DNA of 64,000 nucleotides. It comes from Micrasema longulum. Taxonomy: Eukaryota > Arthropoda > Insecta > Trichoptera > Brachycentridae. Shown one piece after another: positions 35,502-45,930 of the stretch (within the stretch, counting starts at the first letter, position 1; each line of letters begins with the position of its first letter). Under the pieces are notes generated by a model, which had not been told where the DNA came from, did no database searches, and saw only the letters and a list, made by a program, of their open reading frames with translations. The stretch covers positions 310,001 through 374,000 of the forward strand of contig JAGVSM010003534.1 in assembly GCA_022494885.1 (NCBI GenBank), written 5' to 3'. The translations under genes and the position numbers were made by a program.

Positions 35502-35796
35502 TTGCAACAGAGAGGAAAATATTTTTTTAGGAGGATGGAAGTCTAGGCATTTACAAGGCTTAAAACGGGACATAGAACTTTTAAAAAATTGGTTTAAATG
35601 GCCATTTTACATACTGTGTAATATTCACAATTATGGCTGTGTTTATACATCCACATTTGCACAACTTTTCTATCTGTTGATTTTTGTTAAGTAAAAGAGC
35701 TGAAACATTTTTCCCAATTTTTATACTTCTTCTTATACCGGTTAGTTTGATCAACAATTTTCTCTTCTTAAAAATGGTTTTCCATCTCTGTTGCAA
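35502..35796. mobile_element. Family A element with terminal inverted repeats, 295 bp
   Basis: Starts TTGCAACAGAGAGGAAAATA and ends TTTTCCATCTCTGTTGCAA, imperfect inverted ends of 20 nt or more. Inside, in order: ATGGAAGTCTAGGCATTTAC, TACTGTGTAATATTCACAAT, CATCCACATTTGCAC, AGTAAAAGAGCTGAAAC. It is the most complete family member by its ends, though the long forms at 10688 and 37801 have another block (GGCGTTGCC...) at their far end. Target duplication unclear. Confidence 0.65.
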
Positions 35797-35829
35797 GTAA
35801 TTTAGATCTAAATGGATCATGATGATGAT

Positions 35830-36060
35830 GATATGATTTTGCAGGAGACTGCTGCTTAAGCGTGTTGTCTAGATCTTTATTGATGTTTAGGTAATAATGT
35901 TTATTTGAAGCATTCTTTAATAATATGCATGCTTCCACATTCAATTTTGTTGTATCTCAACTCAACACAGGGCTCCTGAACTCAAAAAATTAGGGAAACG
36001 TTATTATTTTTTTGTGATATATATCTTTATATGAATAAATACTCGTATTAAAATAAAAAA
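35830..36060 (+). repeat. LINE 3' tail (family T)
   Basis: TTGCAGGAGACTGCTGCTTA, GCGTGTTGTCTAGATCTTTA, TGCATGCTTCCACATTC, TGTTGTATCTCAACTC, GGGCTCCTGAACTCA and ATGAATAAATACTCG. Collinear with 53490-53730. Confidence 0.6.
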
Positions 36061-36239
36061 GTATCCAGCCTGTCTATAAACATTGTTTATTATATTTGTA
36101 TTGGGTGTTTTAATTTAGAGGTTTTATAAATATTTTTTAATAAGGGCAAAATTTGAGTCGAGTATGTCAGTAGACTATATTTATACTGCAACTTGAACTT
36201 ATTGAAACAAAATAAAATATTGAAAGCGGTTGTTCAGAT

Positions 36240-36600
36240 TATCGCCATGATTGTTTAACAATATATGAATATGTCCAAAGCTCAAATGGGTGTCTACACA
36301 GCGATAATTGATGTAAAAACAAGTAAAATCTCGCACCTCCGCATCCTTAGACCTTTTAGGCTACAATGTTGGCCTGTTAATATTTATTTCGATTATAAAT
36401 TTATTTTTACGGCGACTGCACCCCACGTCTCTCACGTGTTATCGACCCAATTGATAAATGCCACAATAAAATGCAACAATTTATTCATTTCTTCTTTTAT
36501 GACTTCGAGCTTACCTGTAAGGATGCAAGGTATTAGTAGCGGAGGCCACATAGCACAAATAACATCCTTCTCTATCTAAGCAGCAGTGTGCGCTTGATAA
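36240..36600. promoter_or_regulatory. Sequence-complex intronic island
   Basis: Contains ACCCCACGTCTCTCACGTGT (CACGTG E-box), ATCGACCCAATTGATAAATG and CCACAATAAAATGCAACAAT (Abd-B-like AATAAAA). A 104-codon plus-strand frame (36265-36579) has no recognisable product and is likely chance. Candidate regulatory DNA. Confidence 0.3.
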
Positions 36601-37204
36601 ATTATTATAACCGAGATCAAGGTGCGAATTGAATATATATGACATTATTTTATGACTAAGTTATAACTTATTTCAAGCTGTGTTTAATTTATTAATATTT
36701 TAATACAATATACTGGATCAATGTATTTGCATCAGAATGAAAATACAGATAAAATTAATGTTACCCATTTTAACAAGTAAAATACGTGTTTCTAAAAATA
36801 CTTAATAATTCTGTGGATTTAATCTATAAAAGCCAACGTCTTTAATCGTAATAGATTAGTTATTTTATTCAACCGTTTTGTGGCGTTATAATGAATCGTT
36901 GGACGTCTATGATAAAATTTTTTTTTTTAAAACATTACCACACACGTATGAGTGTATAAAATACACGTAATTAAAAACACATTTTTTTCAATAGACATTG
37001 ACCCTCTACAAAATGTTGCCAAGTAAAATGTGAAATCTGACATAAGCTTCTTTAGGTTCAAGCCACAGAATTAGTAAAGAGAGAGATTTTTTAGAATAAA
37101 ATATGTAGGTAGTACTAAATAAAGCCCGAATTTCCGTGAAAAAACGTTTATGTATATGTTTATATAATTGCTGCACATATTATTTGTATTTTTATTGATT
37201 AACA

Positions 37205-37345
37205 TTTTTTTTTCATGGAAAGATACATATTACAAAAAACGTATCCTCAACTATATGAGACCAAGAGCCTTGTGTTGAGTAGGGATACAAAATAATGGAA
37301 AGTGGAAGCATGCATATTATTAAAGAATACTTTAAAAAATGTATT
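37205..37345 (-). repeat. LINE 3' tail (family T), reversed
   Basis: CGTATCCTCAACTATATGAG, ACCAAGAGCCTTGTGTTGAG, GTGGAAGCATGCATATTATT are the reverse of blocks at 35930-36020. Confidence 0.6.
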
Positions 37346-37684
37346 ACAAAAAGGTAAATTTGAAAACATAAATCCATGCAATGTTTCGCAGCAGTCTTCT
37401 GCACTGGTCTCTTCCCTTAGACAAAATCCAAACTTGTACACTTCTCCACCGCTTGGTTCCCATTTTCTAAGAGTCAGTTATTTATAATTCGTTGAAAATG
37501 GACCCCAGCATTTAAATATTTGCGTAAATCGTAAAAATCTGAATATTTCCTTTTTTTTAAATAATAAAAAAAAAAGTGAAAGAAAAGTTTAAGTTGAATA
37601 TAGTACTAGTTACCTGCAAATATTTAAGGAAACATCTCAATAATGTTACTCGGTCTGATTGAATCAATTTTTTAAATGATAATA

Positions 37685-38130
37685 AATAACTCCCTAGAAA
37701 ATCCAACATGTCTGCAAACATTTGATTAAACTCAATACTCATATTATATTGTTGATTAATTTAATTGGTATAAGAATTATAAATATTGAAAAATTGTCTT
37801 CAGGCGTTGCCTCGTAGGTGAATTGATTCAGCCAGATGAATCTCACCCACATTACCAAAGTTTCAGCTCTTTTACTTCAAATAAGTCAACGGGTGGAATA
37901 GTTGAGGAAATGTGGATGTTTAAACGTAGGCAAAATGGTAAATATTACACAGTGTGTAAAGTAGCCACTTAAATTAGCCAATGACAGGCCATAAGCCCTG
38001 CTAATGCCAGACTTCGATATTCCCTTTTTAAAAATGTTTTCCTTCTCCGTTGCAACCAATTTAGATCTAAACATCTCCCTGGGGAGGAAATCCAGCCTGT
38101 CTAAAAACATTTAGACATACTCAAAACATT
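37685..38130 (+). repeat. Family A: isolated tail then long copy
   Basis: 37685-37740 repeats the tail (AACTCCCTAGAAAATCCAAC, ATGTCTGCAAACATTTG). 37801-38060 is the best long copy: GGCGTTGCCTCGTAGGTGAA, TTCAGCCAGATGAATCTCAC, GGAAATGTGGATGTTTAAAC, GGCAAAATGGTAAATATTAC, CCAATGACAGGCCATAAGCC, TTTTCCTTCTCCGTTGCAAC, followed by the tail GTCTAAAAACATTTAGACAT. Confidence 0.7.
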
Positions 38131-38984
38131 GTTGATAATTAATTTAAATATAGGAAATCACTGAATTTCCATAGTTTGTACATTCTTTCATTACTAATAA
38201 AATAAATGCGGGTTATTTTTATAAGGCAGGGTAAAAGTTAATGATTTTTGCATGTGTGAAAAAATACATAACGTTGAAATGTGGGTTGGTTAATCTTTCC
38301 CTTAGCAGATCGGTAAGTTGTAAAAATTTTCATCTGCTCGGAGTATCACAATATTATAAACGGTTGTATCATTTCACTTTTAATTGGTTCCACCCATTTT
38401 ACTGTTGGCGGTATTTTATGAGCAACTAATAAAGGATAAATTTCTCGATCATTCGATCAAAAAATACAAACTTGTAGTGTTGGCTCTTAAGTTTTATAGA
38501 CCAGGTGTTTTTATACACCCTTCCGTATTCGACATTTACGAAGTCCATTTAGTAGTAATAATTTTAAGAGAATTCAGTAAAAAATGACAGTTTGTTGAAA
38601 TTAATATTGTTAACATTTCATTAATAAAACATACGAATATTAAATTAAAAGTTATTTAACTCCAACGGCATAAATTGATGGCTTGCCCACCTCGTACCGC
38701 ACACCGCATTTGAGGACTAAAATCACCTTGGGGATGCTAACATGAAAGGAAACATTGCTCATTGCCGAATGAGAAAAGCTGCCCAACAGAGCTCAATTTG
38801 TGCAGAAAAAAGGTAATACAGAAGTACATATATGTACTAGGAAAGTAAACTCTTTTCTGGATGGAATTAAATTGATAAGACATGATTAATTCACTCGAAA
38901 TTATTACAAAACTTTTGAAAAGCTTTGAAATTCTTTTTGAAAAATCAATCTTGAAATAGGGCAAACAGACATATTGTTATGTGT

Positions 38985-39075
38985 GTTTTAATAATAACAA
39001 TATACATTTATTTCATTTATAAGTTATTTAACACATATTTCTTGACCCTTTTTTTAAATTTTCACATTGTTTTTC
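38985..39075 (+). repeat. Family I repeat, copy 1
   Basis: TTAATAATAACAATATACAT, AAGTTATTTAACACATATTT resemble 50455-50515 (TATAATAACAATGTACATAC, TAGTTGTTTAATACATATTT). Short, AT-rich pair; could be a LINE 3' UTR. Confidence 0.35.
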
Positions 39076-39510
39076 TTCATAATTGTTTTTTTCCCATTTC
39101 AGAATGTTTTTACTGCTACATATAAAATTGAATTTCGTGACTTCGCCTTTTTTCTAAATGGGAGTCTGATTTTTACCTTTTCCGTGGTATTATGATCATG
39201 TTCATGTATATCCGACAGGACCTATAAAAGAGCCTTGGATAGTTCCATGAATTTATTGGTAGATAAAAAAAAACATATTTAAAGGTAAATTAGAAACACA
39301 ATAAAAGTTATAAAGCGGTCGCAACACATAACAACCCGACTAAAAAAATTTTTTTTACCAGGAGCTAACTTATGAAATTACCGTTTCTATGAACTGGTCA
39401 ATTTGTTCAAATTTAAGGGATATAATTGTAAGGGATATATGAAACTAAACGCTTCTACATTTCTTTTGTAATACCTATCAATGAAATAAAAATAAAGGTT
39501 TGAGACTCAC

Positions 39511-39783
39511 CCTTCTCGTACGTTATCTGTCTCTCCTGCTGTCTCGCGTTATCTGCCGCCACCTTCAGCAGGCCCTGGATGTTTCGGAGCAGTGTCTCCG
39601 TAGAGCAGGATACGGAGTCCGGAGGCAGGGGGCCCTGGCCGGCCCCCGCCCCTGGCAAGGGACCCGGACCCGTGCCACCCACGCCACCCCCCAGGGACCC
39701 ACCGCCACCCCCGCCCAAGGACGAGTAGTTCAGGGCTTGGGAAGGAGATGGACTATTTAATTCGCGTTCCCCGTCACTTAGAT
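39511..39783 (-). CDS. dac: dachshund internal exon C (start of C-terminal coiled-coil Dachbox)
   Basis: 273-nt internal exon. The acceptor TTTTGATTACAG ends at 39784 and the donor GTGAGT starts at 39510, phase 1 at both ends. With the base carried over from exon B it reads DLSDGERELNSPSPSQALNY, then a poly-Gly/Pro tract (GGGGGG, PGPLPGAGAGQGPLPP), then STETLLRNIQGLLKVAADNA followed by RQQERQITYEK. The last part is the start of the conserved C-terminal Dachbox of Dachshund/DACH1/DACH2, a coiled coil used for protein contacts. The next codon is split; family knowledge predicts Ala then ELKMEVLRERE from a following exon, which I could not find in the 39.5 kb to the left edge. This exon is what identifies the gene. 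The exon is GC-rich compared with its flanks. Confidence 0.95.
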
Positions 39784-40786
39784 CTGTAATCAAAATAATA
39801 AAAAAAAACATTATAACGTTGCCTTATTGCGCATTGGTTTGTTCAATACTCCAATTATAGTAACTTTACAAGAGAGCTTTTTAAGGAAATTATCTTTGTA
39901 TCTGTGTACTAAGCAAGTGCATACTGTTTTCAACTTATGAAAACAAAAATAACTATCATGTTTTGCGTAGTATTCAGATATTACCCGTATTTAATATACC
40001 TATTATTAGAGTGTCATCAGGAAATAGTCCACAAAGTCAAATTTTAAGGTTTTTATCATAAAATTGACGTTGAACAAATAAACTATGATTTGAGGTGAAT
40101 GAATAAGTTTGCTAGAAGGAGCATACATTTTGAAAGGCAAAAAAAATAAGCTAAAACAGTACCCAAAAGCAGAGTTAAAACTAAAACGTAAGTTAATAAA
40201 TATAATTTGTACTATGACATAATTTTTACTATGATATTAAATAGCTTAAGGTAAAAAGCATGAGTGAAATTTTTGAAGAAATTTTAATTGATTCTCAAAA
40301 GATGTTTATAAATATTAAATGCAATTTTGCAAACGGTTAACGTCGTTTCACATTCTAAACAAAAGGAATTATTGTAATTTAATATTGTAAAATCATTTTT
40401 TAATGCGGTTTCTACACCACTACCGTAATTTTATTTCAACTATTATGTTATGTATTATATCTTAATGCATTTTGCGTTCTTAATTTTTGTCCCAGTGGGT
40501 GTTTTTTCTCAAAAAACACTAAGTAATGTTTATTGTGTTATTTTAATTTAATGTGTGATTTTTTTAACGGCTTTAACAGGGTATAAAAATATTATTAATT
40601 AAAAACAGTATTCTTAACACTTGTGTGTATGAACAACAAGAACAAAAAATTTTAACAGCTTAAATCCATAACTTTAGTATGCAAGACAAAATAACAGAAG
40701 ATAAAAAATATAAAGTTTTGGAGTAACAGAAGCTGGTTGAGCCGATGATTTGTTTCGATGTATTTTAGCGAGAATAATCATATTTA

Positions 40787-40850
40787 TTTTATTTATTTTT
40801 ATTTTTTATTTTATTTTTATTTTTTATTTTATATGTAAGTAGATACTGGC
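40787..40850. repeat. T-rich low-complexity tract (TTTTA)n
   Basis: Runs of TTTATTTTATTTATTTTTAT-type sequence with a 5-6 nt unit, impure. Confidence 0.8.
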
Positions 40851-40879
40851 TAATTTTGGTTTTGTGAGGTTGCTACGCC

Positions 40880-41250
40880 TGACTTTTGGTTTGGCTTCAC
40901 TGTTTGGCTCGCGCGCTTCCCTTCGCCTTTTCAATTAGTTATATTTGCACGCTTTTGAATTGACAAACGTATTCCGCTATTTTCGCCGTGAAATTATTAA
41001 AATTTCACCTAAACTCGCACAACGCCGCAAACATTTCATCGTCCATTGCAGTTATTCATCATTCGCCGCCTCCAGACGAAATTTGTGTGCCTGCAGTGTT
41101 CCTGATCAATGATTTCCATGATTGCGTGAGCTGATTGCCGACAAGAATGAAGTCTCAACACCAGTCAGTGTTATTACATGTTGATTTTCTCTGGTCCGAA
41201 TGCATTTTTAATAAATTGTTTGCTGCATAATCAATTGTCAGTTTGGAGAA
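40880..41250. promoter_or_regulatory. Sequence-complex intronic island, 1.1 kb upstream of exon C
   Basis: Contains TTTGGCTCGCGCGCTTCCCT, the inverted repeat GTGAAATT (40988-40995) and AATTTCAC (41001-41008), CATTCGCCGCCTCCAGACGA and GATCAATGATTTCCATGATT. No repeat family or ORF. A conserved enhancer is plausible but not shown. Confidence 0.35.
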
Positions 41251-41964
41251 TTAATTTACTATCTGCTATCATAAATTATTTTTTAAACGCAAAGGTGAAT
41301 CTATTTACACATTTCACCATAATATGATCCGGCTCGAAGGACCAGAGCTAAGTCTGAAACTGTCAAAACAAGAGTTGCATCAAAAAGTGCAAATAGGGTG
41401 GAGCGATAAAAAATATATCTGATAATTAATTTTGAAAGTTTAAAAAAGAAAAAGCTACCAATATGGATTTTGTTTCCGAGCGTTGTTTGAGTAAAAATAC
41501 AAAATTATGTCCTCAAAACTGAAAGGTCGGGTCACTCCTACAGGCGTCGATAAAGATTTCGCCGACCGCTCAATTTTCGACAGTAACCATAAAGCTAGAC
41601 AAAATTAAAAGATCGGGTGTACCCGGCTTGAACTCCAGGGGTAAGGTCGCAGTATTAGAGTAAGTAAATATTTTCAAAGAGAGCTTAATGGAAACTCGAC
41701 CTTTTACAAGATTTACAGAGCACTAATACACGAAAGTCATATCATTTCCAGAACTGTGTTACACGGAGATTGCGTGGTATTGTATTATAAAAAGATGTTT
41801 TCATCGTATCCAATCCTCTATACTAACAGGGCTTCTTTATTTATTGCCAAGGATCGTACGAAAAACAACGATTAACCCTTTATCACCTAAATTGACAAAT
41901 ATTTTTTTATTTAATTATAATTTTAAGAACCCGTTAGGGTTATACTCGTATAAACACCTTATGA

Positions 41965-42440
41965 AGTCGAGTCATGTTATGTCTCGTATGGTTAGCGTAG
42001 TCATCGTGTCCTTTTTTTAAGCGTTGATATCTTCAATGAAATTTTTCAAGTTGTAAGGTAAGTTGTTGGCTTTGTGGTATAATGGTCAGCGCGTTTGCCT
42101 GCTTTTTTAAAAAAATATGTATTTTCTCGCTCCTTCCAGTTGATATGAAATATTTATTTTAAAGAGTGTTTTCACACTAGAATATTTCATAGTACCTGTA
42201 CTGGTACCTGAAGCGTAATACTGATCAACTTTCCTTCATGATTCTCAATGATCTTCAATGATCCAGATACGCTGCAATTAGTGTACCAATGCAGTTTTCT
42301 ACGGAAATGGAATGATAAGTACGGTAGGTCATTTTAGTGTCCATTGCATGGTATATTTTACTGTCTTGTATTTTTTTATATTTTTAATGTGGTGGTGGTG
42401 TTGTTATCTGGTATTATATTTGTGTATGTCAGCATTTTGC
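41965..42440 (+). repeat. Family E repeat, copy 2, interrupted by SINE A
   Basis: The left half 41968-42066 (GTTATGTCTCGTATGGTTAG, AAGGTAAGTTG) and right half 42325-42437 (TAGGTCATTTTAGTGTCCAT, TTATCTGGTATTATATTTGT, GTATGTCAGCATTTTGC) are collinear with 21285-21525. The gap holds the SINE described next. Confidence 0.65.
42068..42315 (+). repeat. SINE A copy with replaced B-box region
   Basis: The head GGCTTTGTGGTATAATGGTC and AGCGCGTTTGCCTGC is intact, but the B-box segment is replaced by TTTTTTAAAAAAATATGTAT-like sequence. The body resumes with TTGATATGAAATATTTATTT, GTACCTGTACTGGTACCTGA, GATACGCTGCAATTAGTGTA. It sits inside family E copy 2 and is therefore younger than it. Confidence 0.7.
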
Positions 42441-42585
42441 AGGCGTTGCCTAGTATGTGAAATAGTTCGATCAGATAAATCTCTTCACAACAATAAAGGT
42501 TACAGTTCTTTAACTTTACTAAAATCAACAGATTGAAGAATTGAAGAAATATGGATGCGCGAACATAGGCAAAATGCAGTTTACG
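42438..42585 (+). repeat. Family A partial copy
   Basis: GGCGTTGCCTAGTATGTGAA, ATCAGATAAATCTCTTCAC, AAGGTTACAGTTCTTTAACT, TTGAAGAAATATGGATGCGC, GAACATAGGCAAAATG. Stops before the second half of the family; abuts family E. Confidence 0.65.
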
Positions 42586-42989
42586 TATCTATTCAGTGTC
42601 TTATGCATCATTATGTGCGAAAAAATGAAATAAATCGTTAATCTTTGACAGCTTTTTACACATTCAGTCATATAAACTTAGAGAAAAAATACAGTACCCT
42701 AAGAAAAGTATCAGTTATTGTAGACAAAATGAATCAATGGCTGCTACGTAAACTATCGTATATTGAAAACAATAACTTTTCAAGAGAGCTGGAAATTAAA
42801 TTTTACTAAAATGTTTAAGAAGCTTATTTGACGTCAGAATTATACTTGGAAAATTTCATGTGAATCACATGTCTAACAAAAGTTATGTTTATAATTAGCT
42901 CTTTTAAATGTCCTTAATCAGTTGTTTTGAAAAGCTGATGTTTTCAACATCCGACAGTTTACGTAGCTCCTATCGAAATGTGTGTATCC

Positions 42990-43060
42990 TATCCGTGGTG
43001 TAGTGGTAAAGATGTTTGACTTACGCATTGAAGGTACCAGGTTCGATTCCCGGTGAGTAG
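42990..43060 (+). repeat. tRNA-like SINE head
   Basis: ATCCGTGGTGTAGTGGTAAA (A-box-like) and CCAGGTTCGATTCCCGG (B-box). The outer 7-nt ends do not pair, so not a tRNA gene. Confidence 0.5.
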
Positions 43061-43189
43061 ACAAAAATTAAATTCGTTTTTTTTCAAGCCTGGGTGTTCT
43101 TTCTATGCTGTAATTCACCACTGTAATATGGCCTCCTGGCTTGATGTGGTGCAAAAAAATAACCTTTAAAAGTGTTCATTATCCAAAGT

Positions 43190-43480
43190 AAAAGCGGCAC
43201 TTGTTTTAAAGGGTTACAATGTACTTTATATGAGGTACGGTCTATGGCTGGATAAGAGCTTCGTACCTTTGCCTCCGATGAGAACGAAGTGTATATGGGA
43301 AATCGATTTATCTTCTGCGATTTCATTGACTGTTTATTTTGCACCGTCGATTTGTTCAGTACTTATCCCAATGCTCCTCGAGACCAGGATTGTAACATTG
43401 AAAAGGCAAAGACCGTTCCACAAAATTCATCAGTTGCATTTTTAATTGATGCTTGATTAATTTTTGATACCGAACCAGGG
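43190..43480. other. Non-repetitive segment, function unknown
   Basis: Balanced composition (GAGGTACGGTCTATGGCTGG, CCTTTGCCTCCGATGAGAAC, AATGCTCCTCGAGACCAGGA). Overlapping 71- and 86-codon frames on opposite strands have no known product and no splice context. Candidate conserved noncoding DNA. Confidence 0.25.
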
Positions 43481-44979
43481 TCTCATGAAATATCTAAAAG
43501 TGTTTGTAATCGATTAATAGTAACCGTGCTTTGTATATTTATTTCTCTCTACACCAGTGCTTCTTTGAATAAACTCTTAGGTTTTTTAATTTAAATTATA
43601 CTAATTTTCCAGAATTTTAACAAGGAATATATTATTTTTAGTAATGTAATGAAAGTACTATTTTTTTATGTTACTCCACGTTTTTGAGACAATATAGTTA
43701 GAAAAAAAATAGTGACTGGACATGAGTAGAAAGAAGTTAAAACATTTGTTAAAATATATTTCATAAAAAAAGAATAAGCATAAACGAGTATAAAATTGTA
43801 AAATAAAATACCGAATTCACCAGAAAGTAAAATGTTTTGTTTATTTGGCTACACACAAAAAAATGTCTGATTTAAATAGGTTGTACGTGTTTAGGCAGGT
43901 TACATATTACCATAAAAAATATAAAAGATAATAATATTGTAATTTTTTTGATAAACTATTACTATTATTTTACACTCTCTTTTTCTCTCAGGTTGCCTTT
44001 GATAAATCTTATTTTAAGCTATGTAATTCAGAAATTGAGGATCGTTATTTCATTGGCCCTACATGGCGATTTGATTTATTTCAATACATTTAAAACCAGT
44101 GTTGAGACGCATCGATTAGATGGAAAAAAATTCACCAAAACACGCTAAAAACTTGGTTTAAAAAATATCAAATATTAGTTTCAATGCCTTTTTTACAAAA
44201 CTCGATGGTCGCTGTTATTTATTTCTACTTTATCGATCTTTTAAGGATAACTGGTATTGCACATCTGTTTTTGTCACATTTGAGGTACATTTTTTTTTTT
44301 ATTTATTTAACCGACTGAAAATATTATTTATTTTTCAATTCGTTGCATTAGTATATTTATTTTCAGGGAATCTATATAACATATGAGTATTTTACCATTA
44401 GTAACTAGTGTCCTCTGGTTAATTTTGTCTCCATTTTACTTGGCCCAACCAGCTCAAAGATGGAGATTATTTTAATAAAAATAATAATAAATAAACAATA
44501 TATTCAGTCAGGACACATTACAATCTAATTCTAGTGACTATAAAAAATACAAGTTTTTTTCAGTTTAATTTATAAAACGTAAGATTATTGTTCATACAAA
44601 TATGAATACAGTTGTTTTAAATTGCGTCGTATAAATTTAGGGCAAGAAAATATCAAGATATTTGTCTACACAAATATTAAAACATCCGATAAACATATAA
44701 ATATTAAAATGTGATATTTATTTGGTATGAATATTGCGCTGTGAAAAAACGATTTGATTAAGTACCTACCCAGTGAATATATATGTTATATTTATCAAAC
44801 AAGGAAAATTACAGAGGACGAATATAGACCATGAAAAATCTTTATTAGCATATTTAACCAATGCCTCTCAAACCCAATTTAAATCAGTATGTCTAGTTTA
44901 AATGTTTAAAAAGGGAATACCAGTTTTGTGCCCATTTCATTACTCAGACTATTTCTAAGTTTAAGCTGAACAAAAACAA

Positions 44980-45470
44980 ATAATGAAACGCGACTTTATG
45001 ATGCCCGGAGAATCTCAGTAATGTTAAACACGGAGAAACGTCGGAATGTCTCGTAAAAACAAAGACACCTTAATTATAACGATACTTGTATATTGTGATA
45101 TATATATCAGTGATGTTTATCCTCCTAAACCTGTATAAAATGCATGATAATGAACGTTACTGTTTAAAGCTGGGGCACATCAACCACATACGTAATACAT
45201 TGTTTACTGGATTTTTTAATTGCCGATCGCCAAATGTTTCATTATTTCTTTTAGAGCTGCCGTGAATCTGGCTCTTCAGACGTTTGGAATCGTTTACAAG
45301 TTCCGAGCAAAGGCAATCAGAGTATCCACCATATTAAATTGATTGCACACGAATCCGTGTTTAATTGTTGTCTTACGATAGCAATCGAAAACGCTTCCCA
45401 GTGCTCCCTTAACCCATAAATATCAACGTTTTAATCATGGCCGGTATTGTACAAGAAGCTAAATTATTTG
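44980..45470. promoter_or_regulatory. Sequence-complex intronic island
   Basis: Contains AAACACGGAGAAACGTCGGA, CTGCCGTGAATCTGGCTCTT, GCAATCAGAGTATCCACCAT and CCGATCGCCAAATGTTTC. No repeat or ORF recognised. Candidate regulatory DNA by composition. Confidence 0.25.
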
Positions 45471-45799
45471 ATCTGGACTTTATGAACTTTAAACTAGCCG
45501 CATACAAACAAATATGGTTTTTGTATATTTTTTAATTAAATTTGAAAATACATAACATCAATTAAACACAATCTTATACAGTAACAAAACGTATTCAAAA
45601 CACTGAAATATAGTATTTATATATCATAAAAACTATCACTGTAAAAAATATTAGGATAATATTTTTTAAGTGCCTCACTTAGAGATTTACGTGACTGTTC
45701 GTCAGTTTGATTATATCTGTACCATAGAGGATAAATCACGAGAAATCACGTTTAGCAGTTTTGAAGTTAAAAATGCAAAAATTATTGCATCAAGTTGGT

Positions 45800-45930
45800 T
45801 ATAAATAAAAATATTTTAAAGTCCCTTGACTGGCACCTGAACTTGAAATTAAAATGCAGTTATATTAAAATGTCAATGCAGTGCCATGTGCACTATTACA
45901 TGCAAAAAAAAGAATGACGATGGTGAAAGT
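45800..45930 (+). repeat. SINE A 3' half
   Basis: AATATTTTAAAGTCCCTTGA, CTGGCACCTGAACTTG, CAATGCAGTGCCATGTGCAC and GAATGACGATGG. tRNA head absent. Confidence 0.6.

Larger units (their letters stand above)
1..39510 (-). other. dac intron (partial) downstream of exon C, or 3' region
   Basis: Exon C ends in a split codon at a canonical GTGAGT donor, so at least one further exon must exist. I searched the minus strand of 1-39510 by eye for the expected continuation (ELKMEVLRERE-like, then a Lys/Arg-rich coiled coil) and saw none, so this is read as one intron longer than 39.5 kb. A short exon could be missed by eye. Stretches such as 570-840, 1400-2030, 3640-4430, 5610-7640, 11000-11280, 14560-16700, 17520-19050, 22320-23200, 24060-25080, 29160-31410, 33110-34470 and 38130-38980 are AT-rich with nothing I can name. 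Confidence 0.7.

Noticed and set aside
36265..36579. 104-codon plus-strand ORF
   Set aside because: No recognisable product, no splice or promoter context; length is within chance for a 64-kb window.
39500..39760. 86-codon plus-strand ORF over exon C
   Set aside because: Antisense of the dac exon; the minus strand has the conserved Dachbox and splice sites.
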